A DNA stretch of 64,000 nt from assembly GCA_028551475.1 (NCBI GenBank), contig CM052358.1, positions 19,556,853 to 19,620,852 of the forward strand, given 5' to 3'. Every line of letters starts with the position of its first letter. The stretch's first letter is position 1. The DNA is from Casuarina equisetifolia (Eukaryota; Streptophyta; Magnoliopsida; Fagales; Casuarinaceae). Positions 13,544 to 27,261 of the stretch are shown one piece after another. The notes below the pieces were generated by a model. The model ran no database searches. It had not been told where the DNA came from and saw only the letters and a program-made list of their open reading frames with translations. The translations under genes were made by a program, and so were the position numbers.

Positions 13544-14075
13544 TTAATACCGTGATTTGGTGGGGGCAACTAGCAACATAAAAGAAATAGTCTTCCTTTC
13601 AGGTAAGTAAAATATAAAACTAAGAGCATAACAAAGTCCTTTGTTCATTCGGTATGGGTTTGATGTTTTCATGTTTATACGGGGCAGTGGTTGCTTCCAA
13701 AACTTATTGTTTAGTGTATGCCTCTCGTGCAAGCTTTCATATGGTGTCCACGAACTGCTTTCGGCAATAACATGAAACATTGAGAAAGTGTGGCCTCCAT
13801 AATGCTTGCATGAGATTGTGTTAGCGAGATTTCTGCAGGAATATCCCACTGAATGTGAAGGTTCTTTCTTGGATGAATGAGTTATCTCCCCACCAAAAGC
13901 TTGGTCAGTAAGAATCCATGGCTTCTGAGACATTATTATAATTGTGAGGTTTCTTGCTGGGTAATCGTTGATGCTATTCCATGATACACATGAAAAGCAG
14001 AGCCGCGGTCAGCAGAAAGAGGCGTAATTGGCTGAAACAGCATGTGTGTAATTGACACGACAAGTCAGGATTCAT
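13544..14075 (-). other. Unassigned ORF pair, possibly a decayed small gene
   Basis: A 129-codon frame (13,544-13,933) begins MSQKPWILTDQAFGGE and belongs to no family I recognise. About 40 nt upstream, in another frame, is a 33-codon ORF (13,974-14,075) with a hydrophobic run RLFLLTAALLFMCIM that resembles a signal anchor. The two could be parts of one gene broken by a frameshift or joined by a missed intron, or chance ORFs. The stretch looks less AT-rich than its surroundings. No splice sites were found that join the two convincingly. Confidence 0.25.
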
Positions 14076-17063
14076 CTTTGTCGTGAGCAGTGCCATAACT
14101 ACCTCTTCAGCGGCATCATCAGTGAGAACTTAACAATTGTTATTAGGCAAGCAGTCCCCTGAGATTTTGGAGGGAGGGATGGTTTCACTGGATCGTCACG
14201 CGCAAGACAATAGCTGCTCAATTCTAGCGGCTGGTTGTCTCATTATGTGAATGCATTCAAATGATGAACATGACTAACTCAACCAAACCAAAAAAAATCT
14301 TTTTTTTCTTGGGTGGTAGGTACAGGCTAGTTTTCGTTGTTTTTGTGTGACTAGTTCCACGTGATGTTTAGGTAGATGAAGTTATTTTGTAGATCATTAT
14401 CATAAATTCAAGATGAGGAAAATACCAAAACAAATCCACTCAGATGAAGTTATCTTTACTTATTAATATGTTCAACCAATTCAAACAAAATAATCAAATA
14501 GAAAGATTGTCAGTAACCAAAAGGTCCTAGATTCGACAGCCAACTTTCCCACATTCTCCATTAATCAAATAAAATAAAATAAAATAAACCAAAATAGAGA
14601 TGGAGAGTGGTAAACTTTCTTCACCCACCTTTGGAGAAGTGGCCCTCGCAAATAGTCACCATTTCTTTGTAGAAGAAATGAAAAAAAAAAAGCCTCTAAC
14701 CAAATTGTGAAATAGAGCCCATTAGAAAACTTATAATAGATAAACTTTGTTGTGTTAAAAAAGAAAAAAAAAACCTACAAAATAGCCAAAAACTTGTATA
14801 CATAATATGCTTAAAGAATTAAGGAGATTATATTGAAAGTGATGTGACATTATAAATGGTCTCATCTAGGAGTGTGATTCTAGTTAATATTTATAATATA
14901 TTAATATTTTAATTAGCAAAAAAAAAACTATGAAATTGGCCACTTCTATTCACCACCATTGCTAAAAGGTGGAGGTAGCTTTCACCCCTTCTGTTTCTTT
15001 TTTATTTTATCACTAGGTTCTATTCTCCATAGACACGTAGTTAAATATCATGGGGCCCTACAAATTTTGATAAAACCCAAAACGGGCTCCAATAACTGAT
15101 GGCATTAGTATTCTCTGTCAGGACAAGAGATGAGGAATGGCTGCCCACTGGTCCAATTCCGGCCCCAACGCATATCCCCATCTACCATTCAATTCTTTGA
15201 GCATACGAGGAATATTGAACGACACACACACACACACTGTTGACTCAGAAAAATGATTTGCGAGGATATGATGAATAGTGAGTCAAGCCGAGTCAAGCAC
15301 TAAAACAGGCTTAACATAAGCCAAACTTCAAAAACAAGCAGAAAATAAAGCAACGTAAGATTAAGGACCTTGTCTCAAAGTGAGATTTGAAACTAACATT
15401 GTCTCTGCTAAGATCACTTGCCTGAAAATTCGGTCTGTAAAACTTGAGAGCGAAAGTAAACCAACTCTATAATACGACGCGGCAATGGGCTGGTCATAGT
15501 ACACCATGAAGATGACAATGCAGTAGGAGGATTGCTTCTTCAATTTGGGTTCCACGAAAATATACAAAAACGTGTAAGCAAAAGCATGCTTGTGGTCCAA
15601 AGTGAACCGCCATGCATGTTCATACTGCTTGTGCTTGTAATGAAGCCAAAGTTTTGGACGAAGCTAGATGTTACGTGATGTAGTTGTGAGAATTCATGGC
15701 TCTTTAAACTCAGACGGATTACGTGTTTGGTGGGGACATTCCCTAAAAGCTATTGTCAGATTTATTTCGAAAGAAGTTTCTTGTTGCCTTGAGACGGAAG
15801 TCTTCTTCAGAAACATGACATGAAAGCCTCCGAAAGGAAAAGTTTCAGAAGTTGAAATTTTCTGTTGTTATAAGACTTAAAGGTCCAATTTAAAAACTAA
15901 TCTAAGAGTTAAACATAAATTTTAAAAAAAAAAATTCACCTCAAGAGATTATATACTTAATATCAGAACCTCTAAAACCCAATAAAAACTAATTCAAAAG
16001 TTGAAAAAAAAAATCATTTAAACTTGACCCAAGAGTTGTATTGACCCTTTGGACAAAAAATCAAGACCAGATTGCGATGGTTTTTTCTTTCCAACTGTCG
16101 TTTGCTTTTGGGCAACTAGACAGGTCCAGCATAATAATCATGATGTCGCCTTTGATTTATGGGCCAAAAATTTGCCCGGAAAGATCCTTTAGAGCTTGAA
16201 GATGGATTCAATCGAACTTGTTCGTCATTCGGGCCAGAACCACAGGGCATTGTTACCGATTGGATTTCAACCTAATAAATCAGGCTCATCAGGTGCAGTT
16301 GACAAACCCTCTACAAACCTAAGATGACATGGTACTCTTCCTGGTAGAATTACTTTCCTGAAAGGTGACACTCTAATCCATTCAATTCTGACAATGGAAA
16401 CAATATACTGATTTCTGATACCACTGTCAGAGTCAAGCTTAAAGAACCAAGACTTTGCATGGCCCAATCAGATGCCTGAGAGCTGTATGGCCCGGAATAA
16501 CTGATTGGTGCTCTACCTAAGAACAGTATCTTCCAAACTGAAATTTCCGAAAACATTTAATCGTGTTCGAGGATCCCATATAGAGCTCATGGAGAATCAG
16601 CCTGTACCCAATTTATCGGATTGCTAAGATCACTTCAAAACATTGCGAATTCTCACCATTAATTGTACCTTTCAAGCCGTCAAAACAAAATATTAGTCAT
16701 TGGCCATATTACACATTGTACGGTAATGGGTAAGAGTTAGAACCTATTTCTATCCAATTAGGAAAGAGGGCTGGAAGGTCGAGTAATTCACAATTAGGGT
16801 TAACATTATACAAGAAAGAAAATCTAAGTAGATAACAGAACTGATTATGAAAGGTAAGTTGAAATTTCTGGCGCAACAGGCTAGATATGCTGTTTCAATT
16901 CCAGATGCAGCTTCATAGAGGAGCTTGAGGAGCATAGACCAGTTAATTCAAGAGAGCTTTTACAGTGCAGCAAACAGCCTTCTGAAGCAGGAAAGCTGCT
17001 AGAAAGTTTGAAGCCCGTATACCCCTTACGGTTGAAAAATGCAGAATTCGAACAAGTATCCTT

Positions 17064-20000
17064 TCATTGCAGGGCTAGATTGACTTGATCTGTCATGGTT
17101 GCATCTGAATTAACTTGATCAATTGTGGTTAATGCAGAATTCGCCTGATCTTTAGTCAGCTTGGTCGAGTCCTTTAGGTCCATAGCTGCAGGGGTGGAGT
17201 CCATAACATCCTGTGCTGCAGCGGCAGTGTCCATTTGATCTGTTGCTGCCGGGGGAGAGATCTTCTGATCATTTGCCATTGGAGATGATGTTGGTAGGCA
17301 GGGATTTTTTTGGTCTGAATTTGTTTCAGCACTCTCATATTCAGAAAGAAGATCCATGAACTCGTTAAGCAACCGCTGGACTTTTCTGTTTGATGCCATT
17401 GCCGGAAGAATGTCTTCTCTTAAAAGTTTGTGCTTTCTCATTCCCTGCAGAGACCCCAGAGAATGACTTACGTAAGCCTCAAGATTCCAAAAAACAAATA
17501 TATATATATTATATATAGATATATCAAAATGATTAGGAAGCTGGGGAGGAGTGGTGAGGGGAATTAAACAATTCTAGAACTTTGTTGCACTACAAAACAA
17601 TAAAGATTTCACCCCGCAACAAATGCCCCAAAATAATTGACAAACTTGAAAATGAGGGCCTATATTCACGTCGTAACCACAGAAGCTGACACAAACCGAT
17701 TCATGCAGTGCAAGACTGATACCAAAAAAGGTCCAGCAGATACATATAGGTGTATCAAATGCAACGAAAAGAAAGCTAAATGACCATATATCATAAGACA
17801 GAAAAACAGTAAAATTTAAGTCTAGGTAGCTCATGAAGTGTTAGAATGTGAAAATGAATCAGTTCACTGCCCTCCCCACACAAAGGGTGAGGGACGCCAT
17901 CCAGTGAATAAAAGCAATTATAATCTAGTACATTTACACAATAGATGCAAAACATACCAACCGGGAGAAAATACACAGGATATAAAAAGCATTTCAGATG
18001 TATCACATAGAAAAGACTCGCCAAAAAATAAAGCAAAAAAAAGGTTATAACTTCTAATTATATGCATAATAAAGAAGTGTAGCAGAAGTCATACGAGCAC
18101 AAAAGGATCCCATGCCAGGTTCTTTGAATCTGAAGGTATGTCTTCTGCCATCCCAGTCGGAGGTCCAAGAAAACTCTCACAGACTTCTCGCAACCGAGAC
18201 TCATCTGCTTCTCTGCAATCAAAAGAATTTTACACAATAGTCACTCACCCATGCAAAATAAATTTACTATTCAATATCATACATTGGCAGTTTATATAAG
18301 ATCAGTGCCATCCAGCATACCCTATAATTACATCTGACAACAAATTTGTGGTGGTCCAACTGTTGAGATAAGCCCATATTTTGTTTCTAATTTTTAACTA
18401 ATGAAAGCGCAAGGTCCATTGCAACTTGTTCTCAACCAAAGAATACTTAAAATAAAAAATAAAAAATAAAAAAAGGTATAGGAGTCAGCTTAATCAAAAG
18501 CAGTACTAATGAAGGAATATGCTCATTTCCTGAAAAACCATTTACAAACCTTGATTCAAATAAAACCAGTTTGAAGTAACATGAGGAGATATAAAAGGGA
18601 AATAGATATGCTATAAGGTGAAACACCATAACAAATAACTTCAAATGCTTAAATTTTTAAATACAAGCCAAAGCAAGAGCATAAGCAATACTGGTTGGAG
18701 GCAATACAAGGTACGAGGTAGAATCACATTTCAATAGCACACTGTAATGGGTAATGTTCCTAAATAAGAATAGGTTTTCTGCGTATTTTATTCTGCATCC
18801 TTAAGTACTAAAATAAAGGGGGGAATGGAGAGACCACTGGGGCAGGGAGAGGTTGATTTTCTATTAAAAAAGAAAAAGAAACTCAGAAAGACCACACTAA
18901 AAAGGTGAAAGAAATGTTAAAATGGGATTTTTTTTTTAACTTTCGTTTTTTTTTTTTTTTTTTTTTTGGTTGGTTTGGTGGGGAGGAAGAAGAGAAGAGG
19001 ACAAGAAGCCAGTGGGTCTCTGCGTGGGGGTCATTCTACCTTGCGAGGAAGCGTATATATGACAAGAGGCACTGGCGATACTCATTAGGAGACTTCAAAG
19101 CCAGAGAGGATGCCAGCTGAGATTCTAAATGAGCACGTGTCTGTACTCCATCATCAGTCACCCTGTAACAGAAAAATCATAGGTCAATTGTACAAGTTAT
19201 ATGCAAGAATTCACTAGTTACTGACATAATTAAATTGAAGCAACATAATTAAATTGAAGCAATCTGGAAACATAGGAGGTGGTAAGAAGGGTGTTCGCTT
19301 GAAAAAAGTTTTAGTGTTTCCCACATCATATATTGTACTTCTATTACTCATGTTGATAATTTTTCCTAACGGCAGAGTATTATATTCTTCAAAAGGAAAG
19401 AAGAGTTTGCAGGCTATGTTTTAACACTAAATATAAAGACATCCTTAATTAAGGCCCGTAAGTGTCACACATCATAGAAGTACAACAGCCATCATAAATT
19501 TATACCAAGTATTTACCTGCTCCAACCAGGCTTTCTTGCCATATACTTCCTAACATCAACCTGCAATGCAGCCAGCTCGCCACTCTGAACTGAACCCAGA
19601 TTCCAGGAGCTCGCAAAGTTTGAGGCAGGGAAGCAGTCATCTGCAACCCTTAGCCAACACATGAGACTCATATCAAAGAGAAAGGCATGGCGAGTGGCCA
19701 GAACCACCAGAGGTGAACCAGATCTTGATAGCTTTGCAGATATAACTTTGATCGTGCCTGGAGAGTTTTGATGCATATGAATTAAAGACAAATAGAAGCA
19801 GTCAGCTAAAGGCCACACTTTCCAAGAAATTAAATAGAAATCCCACACTTTACAGAAAATATCTGGCCTTTCAGCAATTATTATAAACAACACAGCCTCG
19901 TCAAACAAATTGGAGAGTTTCAATACCTGCATCTTTGGCAGATGAGTTTGGATTTAACGCAACTAGAGATTCCAACGAGTTGTGAAGAAGACAGTTCCGA

Positions 20001-23000
20001 TTATAGAGATCCCAAACATACATGGCTCCTTTTCTTGTGACTAGTAACAACTTCCAGGATTCATCACAATCGATAAATGTTGCTGCAGATCCCATCATCA
20101 TGGTTGGCATAGCTCGTCTCCCACACTTTGTGTAAACCTTTTCATCAAAAGACAGACATTAGATGGTATTATACTTCTAACAAACTGCCCCAAGCTAACC
20201 AAAAATCTGTCTCTGTATTCCATAAAATTTATGATTGGCTAAAAAAACACTTACTAACCAGTTATCAATTAGGCCCTCAGTTAAAATCATAACCCACAGT
20301 TACTATGCTATTTATTATTGATGTCTAGAAAAATTATTAACTTTTTGGCAATGTCAAATTCTACAAAAGAAATGGTGATAGATGAGTAAAAGAATCACTA
20401 TAAAGAAATCTTAAGGCATAGAATGCCCCTCAACAAGGCATTAGCAACACCAAATAGAGAATTTGTAGAATGAAGATAATATCAATCAATAGCCACACTT
20501 AATATTATGGGGAAAGGTTTTCTCAGGTTTGGTGACATAGGACAAGCATTGTAATTGAATTATTTCATGTAAGGCTTCAAGCAATATTACAAAAACCATG
20601 GAACCAACTAGAGGTAACCAGAAAAGGAAAACAATGAAAGAAACAATAAATAATTTTAGAATTTGAATACTCACCAGTATGCATCCATCTTCACATCCAA
20701 TTGCCCAGAAGTTTGCATTTCCAGCTAAAACAGTGACTCTCCCCGATATTCTATCAGACCAAAGAGTCTGAGGCCCCCTGGTGCAAATAATTTCTGTTTC
20801 TTTCATCACGAATGTATTTCCAACACCAACAATATCATTTGCAGCCTGTTCTCTCGGACGAGCTTCCAAGCAAAAGGGTAATGCATCTTCTCCTTCTTTC
20901 TTATCAAAGACTCTTATAGAGAGAGAAGTATTAGCAGCAGATGAAGAAGTGGAAGCCTTAGCACTCCCAGACTGTTCCACATTGATGCTTCCGTCAGTGC
21001 CAGTAGAGGCTTGAACTTTCTCAATAATGAGACTCTCAGAAATTGTAACCCTAGCAGTGGTTCCAGCACGCTCCTTCAGATCAGAGCCTCGGCCTACTGC
21101 TCCCCTAACAAAACTATCTTTAAGGCCAATCTCAGTAGAAACCAGCCCATTATCATCCTTCACACGATCAGATGCAATAAGAGGAAAGTCAGGTGCCTGG
21201 GACTGAGCGCCAGTAGAAATATTTTCCTGTTGAACAGGCAGTCCAACTGCTTCTGGGATAATCCTCTTTCTGCCATCAGGGCGTCTATATTCTCTTTGTT
21301 TCACAGGACTGGAAATCCGAGCAGAAGTTGACACTTTATTTAACCCATCACCAGCAGTCCCACCACTCTTCTTCCCATCATCAGCTTGAGGCTCACTCTT
21401 TGTTGCAACCTCTGCATCAAGGGAAGATTTCACCAGTGTATGCTTTTGCTGAATATCTGGAACAACTTTTTTGCTTGGGTTTTGCTTAGCTGAAGCTGCT
21501 TCAAGCAGTAGCTGAGCAGGGCTTTCTACTAAGTTTGCCTGTCGACCTCTCACATCACCATAACGATTTCTTTTTAACTCATCCAGTTCAGCATCACTTA
21601 GTCTGTGGCCAAGCTCTTTTACATCAAAATGGAAAGTGCCAACTGACCCATCCAAGGAACATGCAAAAAGTGAATATCCATCAGGACTCCTGTTCCAAGA
21701 AAAAGACAAAACATTAGAAGTAGCAATAACAAAGACATAAGAAAAATAGGTAGAGAGTTAAAATTCCAAAAAAGTATATAAATCAACACTCGCATATTTT
21801 CCACAATTTACAGTCTTACCAAGACAAATCCACCACACTTTGCGTAAAGAAATGCTTTGCCACAAAGAGAGGACGAGGACTGGCAGTTGTCCATACAGTT
21901 ATAGTGCGATCCTGACTCCCAATTGCAATAACATTGTAAGGCTGTGGTTCTTTGCCTCCAGTCTTAGAAGCCCCATTACTCCACCCAACTTGTGCAGACT
22001 TCGCTTCCTGAGCATTGGTAGAGTTCCTTCTGAACATTGAATGATTAAACTTCACCACAATAACAGGGGCGTTATGTCCTAAGAAGTCAAAAGTAGCAGA
22101 CCATTCCCCTCTCTCTAGAACAGGGGCAGAATGCCTGGGCTTCTGGAAACCATGAGTGGTAGTAATAAAATGGCCACAAGGGGACCAACCAAGACGCCTG
22201 AAAAAGGTAGATCCAAGCTGAAAAGAAGATACTCCTGTTAGAACATAGACATTAAAACTGAAACAGAATATAAGATTCATCAAAAAATGAACAACATACT
22301 GATTTCGCCCAGTGACCATCTGTCCTGTGAGCAAGGCTCCAGTCACTTGTTCGCCAAATAATGACAGTCTTATCATCTGATTGACTTGCTATGAACGAGC
22401 CAATGGGATCCCAAGCCACTCCTTTAACCAGGCTAGAGTGACCCCTGAGAACAGCAGTGCAAATGCCATTGCTCATATTCCAGATATGTACAGTGTTGTC
22501 CAAACTCCCACTAGCCAAAGTCGAGTCATCAGGAGACCAATTAAGATCCACCTACTTTAGGCATGGAAAAAACAACTCCCAGGTTCATTCCCAATCATAA
22601 AACACTCAAGTAAAATGATAGGTTTCATGCGAACACAAATAAGAAAGTCTTCTCCTTTCTCTCTCTCTCTTTTCTTTTCTTTTCTTTTCTTTTCTTTTCT
22701 TTTCTTTTCTTTTCTTTGTTTTTTTTAATGGTCACTATGGAGGAAGAAATACATATTAGAAGGAGAAATTGTGAGAATTCATTGCTCAGAGCAACGGATG
22801 TTGAAAGCTAGAAACAAATACCCACTCCATAGCAATTATTTGTTCACCTTAGAAATTCCAACTTATTATAATTAATTCATGGTTTTAGGAACAAAGAGTT
22901 ACAATTCTCCCCAAAAAAAACCTTCTCATGGTTCAAATAGAACGAAAAGTAAGGCTAGTGGATCTAATAAAATAATCTCAGTCTAATTTTCCAAATTAAA

Positions 23001-24465
23001 ATAATTCACAGACATCCCAAAATGGATTAGTGGAAAAATAGTAGGATAAAGAAGCAATAACAAGGACATGAGACAAGATAAAATCGTTCAAAAAATCATG
23101 AAATGACATTATCCTGTTCGTAAAAGCAATTTCATTACCACATCTGCAGTGTGTCCTCTTAAAGTCATTGCCACTTTCCAGTTCTCAACATCTGGGGGCT
23201 CTCCACTGCCAAACTCAGTGGTTCCTGAACCAGGCTTCCTCTCATGAATTAAAATCACCTGATCGTCGGACCCTGATGCAACGTACCTACCATGTTTAGC
23301 CCACCTAACACAGTTCACAGAACCGAAGTGGTCACGGAGGGTTGCAAGGAGCCTATGCGTGGATTCATTATTTGCCAACTCCCTACTAACAGACTTCATG
23401 TTCCAAATACGGACCTGCATTCAACAATGGGAGGGGGAATAGCAAGCCAATCAGATTTAATTGCAAGTAACAAGACTGCTTGCATACAAAGTGAACGGTA
23501 GTGAGCATTTGATGTATGCATGGAAAAGATCAAAGTTATTCTTTCTGTCGCATATTCTTGCTCCTTTATTTGAGCTGCCCCCATATCAGTCACTTTGAAA
23601 AGCTAATGGAAACATTTCAATTACTTTTCCAGTATTACATCGGATTTATTTAAAAAGTCAATGCAGCTTTTTCATTTGCTCTGATAATCTTCAGAGGATG
23701 AAGCTATTTTTGGAAACTTATATCTTTCATTGTTCAGGGAAAAAAAAATTGCATTAATGATGTTCCCCTCGAAGAAATAAGGAAATGGCATGAGGCAAGA
23801 AGGAGATGGCAAATCCAACATCACCTGCCTTGACCAGACCCATAGGCTACAGCATCAGTTACGCTCAAGCATAATAGGAGAATCGAGAAAAAGCGAACAG
23901 AACTTAGAAAACGCCTAACAATTCCCCGTTTGCAGAGGCCACAACATCAAAATTTCAACATTCAAACGTGTATCGCCATTACTAACCCAAATTCGTCAGC
24001 AACCAAACAACGCATGAAGCACGTGAAAGAATCCATCCGCTAGGCCAAATAATTGGTCGGAACTCGATTCCAGTATTCTTTTAGTCCCAAAACACAATAT
24101 AAATCATAGTTACAAATCTCTCTTCTCCTCTTAACTTTTCCAAGAATCAGAATAGCAAAAATTTCGAGCAATTGTCCCAGCAAACAAAGAAACATGTAGA
24201 ACGAGCAAGTTTCTATAAGTGAGATGAATTTTATGCACACGCAATTACATACTTTTTCCACAAAAGAAGAACGTGAGCTTTAAAATCATAGGATTACCCC
24301 TCTAACGCATTTTACAGCAACCAAACAGACCAGAATAGGAAAAGATAAAAGCCATACCTTGTGGTCACCCCCACCAGTAGCGAACCTACAGCCTCCTGGT
24401 TGAACATCTATAGAGAAAATTTGCATCCCCTCATGCCTAATCCAGCTGGGTTTCTCTGCAATCAT
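17064..24465 (-). CDS. HIRA: HIRA histone H3.3 chaperone subunit, 10 exons, 1,040 aa
   Basis: HIRA is the WD40 scaffold of the complex that deposits H3.3-H4 independently of replication, working with ASF1 and the UBN and CABIN1 subunits. Exons, all GT-AG: 24358-24465, 23139-23414, 22300-22551, 21820-22217, 20675-21689, 19927-20137, 19517-19757, 19040-19162, 18095-18212, 17064-17444. They sum to 3,123 nt with phase preserved. The start lies before [19 protein letters not shown], the canonical plant HIRA N-terminus. WD40 repeats cover about residues 1-370 (for example [20 protein letters not shown]). An ASF1-binding B-domain-like motif, [14 protein letters not shown], lies at 480-493. The Hira domain spans about 680-900. 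Conserved [20 protein letters not shown] lies near residues 918-937. After residue 972 the tail is a ten-residue tandem repeat. Length agrees with plant HIRA (about 1,000-1,050 aa). Confidence 0.95.
17067..17270 (-). repeat. Decapeptide-coding 30-bp tandem repeat in HIRA exon 10
   Basis: From residue 973 to the C-terminus an Asp recurs every ten residues (973, 983, 993, 1003, 1013, 1023, 1033), usually followed by Gln and, two residues further on, by Asn or Asp. Units read [60 protein letters not shown] and a partial DQVNLALQ. The period is exactly 30 bp and the units have diverged, so the frame has been kept while the array aged. Confidence 0.85.
22671..22717. repeat. (TTTTC)n microsatellite in HIRA intron 2
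   Basis: A pentanucleotide pyrimidine run of about 47 bp, preceded by a short CT run. On the HIRA sense strand it is purine-rich. Confidence 0.93.
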
Positions 24466-25275
24466 TTCCGCTTCCTGATACTAGAATATACTACCGACTT
24501 TTGTACTACAGTTCTGATAAATTCTCACCTTTGCAACAAGAAAATCCCTATCAGTGATTTCAACGGAAGCCAACAAGAAACCACCAAGAAGGGTACCTAA
24601 ATCCTTAATTTTAGACCAAGATACCCAACAGTAGTAAAACAAAAGAACGAAAAACCCCGAAAGACAAGGTCTTTAACCATGTCTTTAACTCCAAAAAAGG
24701 CAGGCAAACTCAGGGTTTTGGAAGCGAGAAAAATCCAAATCTGAAGAACAAGATGAACACTTATCAGTCTGAGAGACAGCAAAACCCTAGGTTTACCCTA
24801 AGGGACCAAAACCCTGAAAAGTACAAATTGAGTGGACGTAGGGGAGATCAAAGAAATAACTTCCTTTTCAACGGTCAAATCTCCTAGAAAATCTCGGGAC
24901 CTCAGAGGGAAAACTTTAAAAACTACAAAGAGAGGAAAGGGGGGAATCACTGTGACCTAGTGAGAGAGAAGGTACCCAATGAACGGGACAGTAAAGAGAC
25001 AAGCTCTGTTAAGTTTTGCCTCCTTAGGACGACGCCACCTGTAAAAGCAAGAGCAAGGTGTCTTCTAAGCAAAACAGGAGCAGAATTTTCAGGAAAAAGG
25101 AAAAAAAGAAAAATACACAAGTTAGGGTTAGGTTTCTTGCTATAGCTCAAAGAAACAGAGCTTTGTCACAAAATCAAATCCTCTCATAATTCTTATTACA
25201 AGGTTTGTGTTAATTTAAACCTGTTTACAAAATCCAACAAAATGAGGTTTTACATATTTTATTTTCTTTTCTTTT

Positions 25276-25320
25276 TTTTATTTTATTTTATTTTATTTTA
25301 TTTTATTTTATTTTATTTTA
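25276..25320. repeat. (TTTTA)9 microsatellite
   Basis: Nine perfect TTTTA units in intergenic DNA upstream of HIRA. Confidence 0.95.
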
Positions 25321-27000
25321 TATATTGAAGTAATGGTTGTTAATTTAGAGTTTCACATATAATAAAGATCTAATATATTTTTTCCATCGATTTATTTTTT
25401 CCTTATAAATTTTTAAGGTAGATTTCTTAAAGTATTTTATATAATTTATGCTTCAAGTTATAACCCCTATAATAAATGAATTTTAGAATTTATTGAATAA
25501 TATTTGAAAAGCACGTTTCTTAAATGACCGAATAAGGACAAGATGGGAATTTGACTTGTTTATTTACACTTATCTGCCGTGAAAATGGGTGATAATATTT
25601 AAATAAAATTGTCACACTCCTTGGCTGCAATAGACTCAGGTCTATAGTCCAAGTAAGTGATAATATATAAATAAAATTTGTTAAAATTAGCTTTTAAACC
25701 TTGGTCTTTTTGTTTAACGGTCTAAGTAAATAAAAAATCTTCGGTCACGTTTTGGAAGGAACAACAAATTGACAGTTCCACCCTTTATAATTAAATAATT
25801 GTTATTAGATTTATAGTAAAGAAGCATTTTACCAAAGCTTAACATCAAGGATAAGGTTGTTTGTAAAGGGAGAGAAATTTTACGTATTAACTAATTTGAA
25901 TTTGCAACTTGAATAGATGAAAGATAAGGGATCCGTGGAAGCTGATGCAACCAAGTGCTAAGGAGATGAAGAGGCAGCGCTACACGTCCATTTGAAGGAA
26001 AAGGCAGTCTAGTGTTGGAAGGTGAAACGAGTGCCTAGGAATTAGTAGATAATTAGACTTATCTACTTCTGTAATTTTTTTTTTTTTCACCTTGTACAAC
26101 CTTCAAACCAAATAGTACCTACTCACTACTGAGTAGCCACTTACTCACACTTATGTTTTGTAAATAGTGAACATCCCGATCAATAAACAATCTTAAACTA
26201 AGAAAAATTCAAAAGCATACTTGTTCCTTTAGAAAGACAAATGTTTCAGATTAGCAGTACGAGCCGAGGGACCAGATGGCTAAAGACGTGGACTGCTGTG
26301 ACTTGCCTGTTCAATGGACTAGATGCAGCCTGGGATGTGGCCTGCCAATGGTACAAACCAAGGTAGCCCGGACTAGGCCAACATGTTTAGTTTCCCTGTA
26401 TTGGGTCACCCATCTAGGTGGTGCTCATGTTTTGTACTTATAATCGTTACTACTTGTATTCTGCTACGTTATAAATGTAAACCAACCATTGTATAGAATG
26501 TAACCCTATTAGATGTGGGGAGATGTGGTCTAGTTGCTTGTAGCTTGTTTGCTTAATTGTTTGTAATTTGAATAATTCTCTAGTTTAATAAAGATGTACA
26601 TTCAAACATGTTATTTGTGTGCACCCTTTAATTACCAAGTTCCAAATGAGTTGTCTCAAGACTAACCAATTTGTCCCTTTGTGGCTTTCAGGTAGTTAAT
26701 TGAAAGCGAGATAAGGCTAACCCATATATTTGTTGAGACCTAGGTGCCGCACAAATTTACTAAGACCGTGACACAAAGGTCTTTTTGTCCTTCTAATAAT
26801 ATATAAGTCTTAAGTTATTCAAAACACTACAAAATCATCTCACATGAGCATGAATCTACACCTTTAAGGCTTAGTTTCTAATTTTGATTGTCAAGAACGT
26901 AAAAAATGCATATTGAGCAACAATAATTCAAAGTATTTAGTGTCAACATCTATTGAAGCAATTTAAGAGATTATAAGAAATTGCCAAAAAACATTATAAA

Positions 27001-27037
27001 AGAAAAGAAAAGAAAAGAAAAGAAAAGAAAAGAAAAG
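27001..27037. repeat. (AGAAA)n microsatellite
   Basis: About seven pentanucleotide units in the presumed LTR of the neighbouring Copia relic. Confidence 0.93.
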
Positions 27038-27261
27038 AGAGAAAGTCACTAAGCTAAGTGAATTCAATTTTATTAGTTTTATTGTTATGAGAAACCTATA
27101 AAAATTTACCCATATATATATATATGCTCCATATGATAATAATCTATACAATGAATAAAATAATAAAAGGTATGACGCAAAATGTATTGAGAAGCCCTAC
27201 ATGATAAAAAATTACTAACCAACTTAGGCAATGTATTATAGTAAGTACCTATCTATTAACA

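Larger units (their letters stand above)
10620..17063. other. Intergenic region between FAR and HIRA genes
   Basis: The left part holds the FAR promoter and 5' UTR on the minus strand; no core promoter element could be placed with confidence. The middle is AT-rich and holds an (AT)n run and a possible decayed ORF pair at 13,544-14,075. The right part, from about 15 kb on, is the downstream flank of HIRA. Other open frames here are short and match nothing recognised. Confidence 0.5.
24466..27261. other. HIRA upstream region and repeat-derived intergenic DNA
   Basis: The first 500-700 bases are the HIRA 5' UTR and promoter on the minus strand. The rest is AT-rich. At about 26.3-26.7 kb the plus strand has a TATA-like ttataaatg followed by aataaag, which would suit a decayed LTR, but its ends could not be found. 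The right end (about 27.0-27.26 kb) is probably the LTR of the Copia relic that follows and contains an (AGAAA)n run. Confidence 0.4.

Noticed and set aside
20781..21331. Two plus-strand open frames inside HIRA exon 5
   Set aside because: They are antisense shadows of the 1,015-nt HIRA exon, which has clear HIRA homology on the minus strand.
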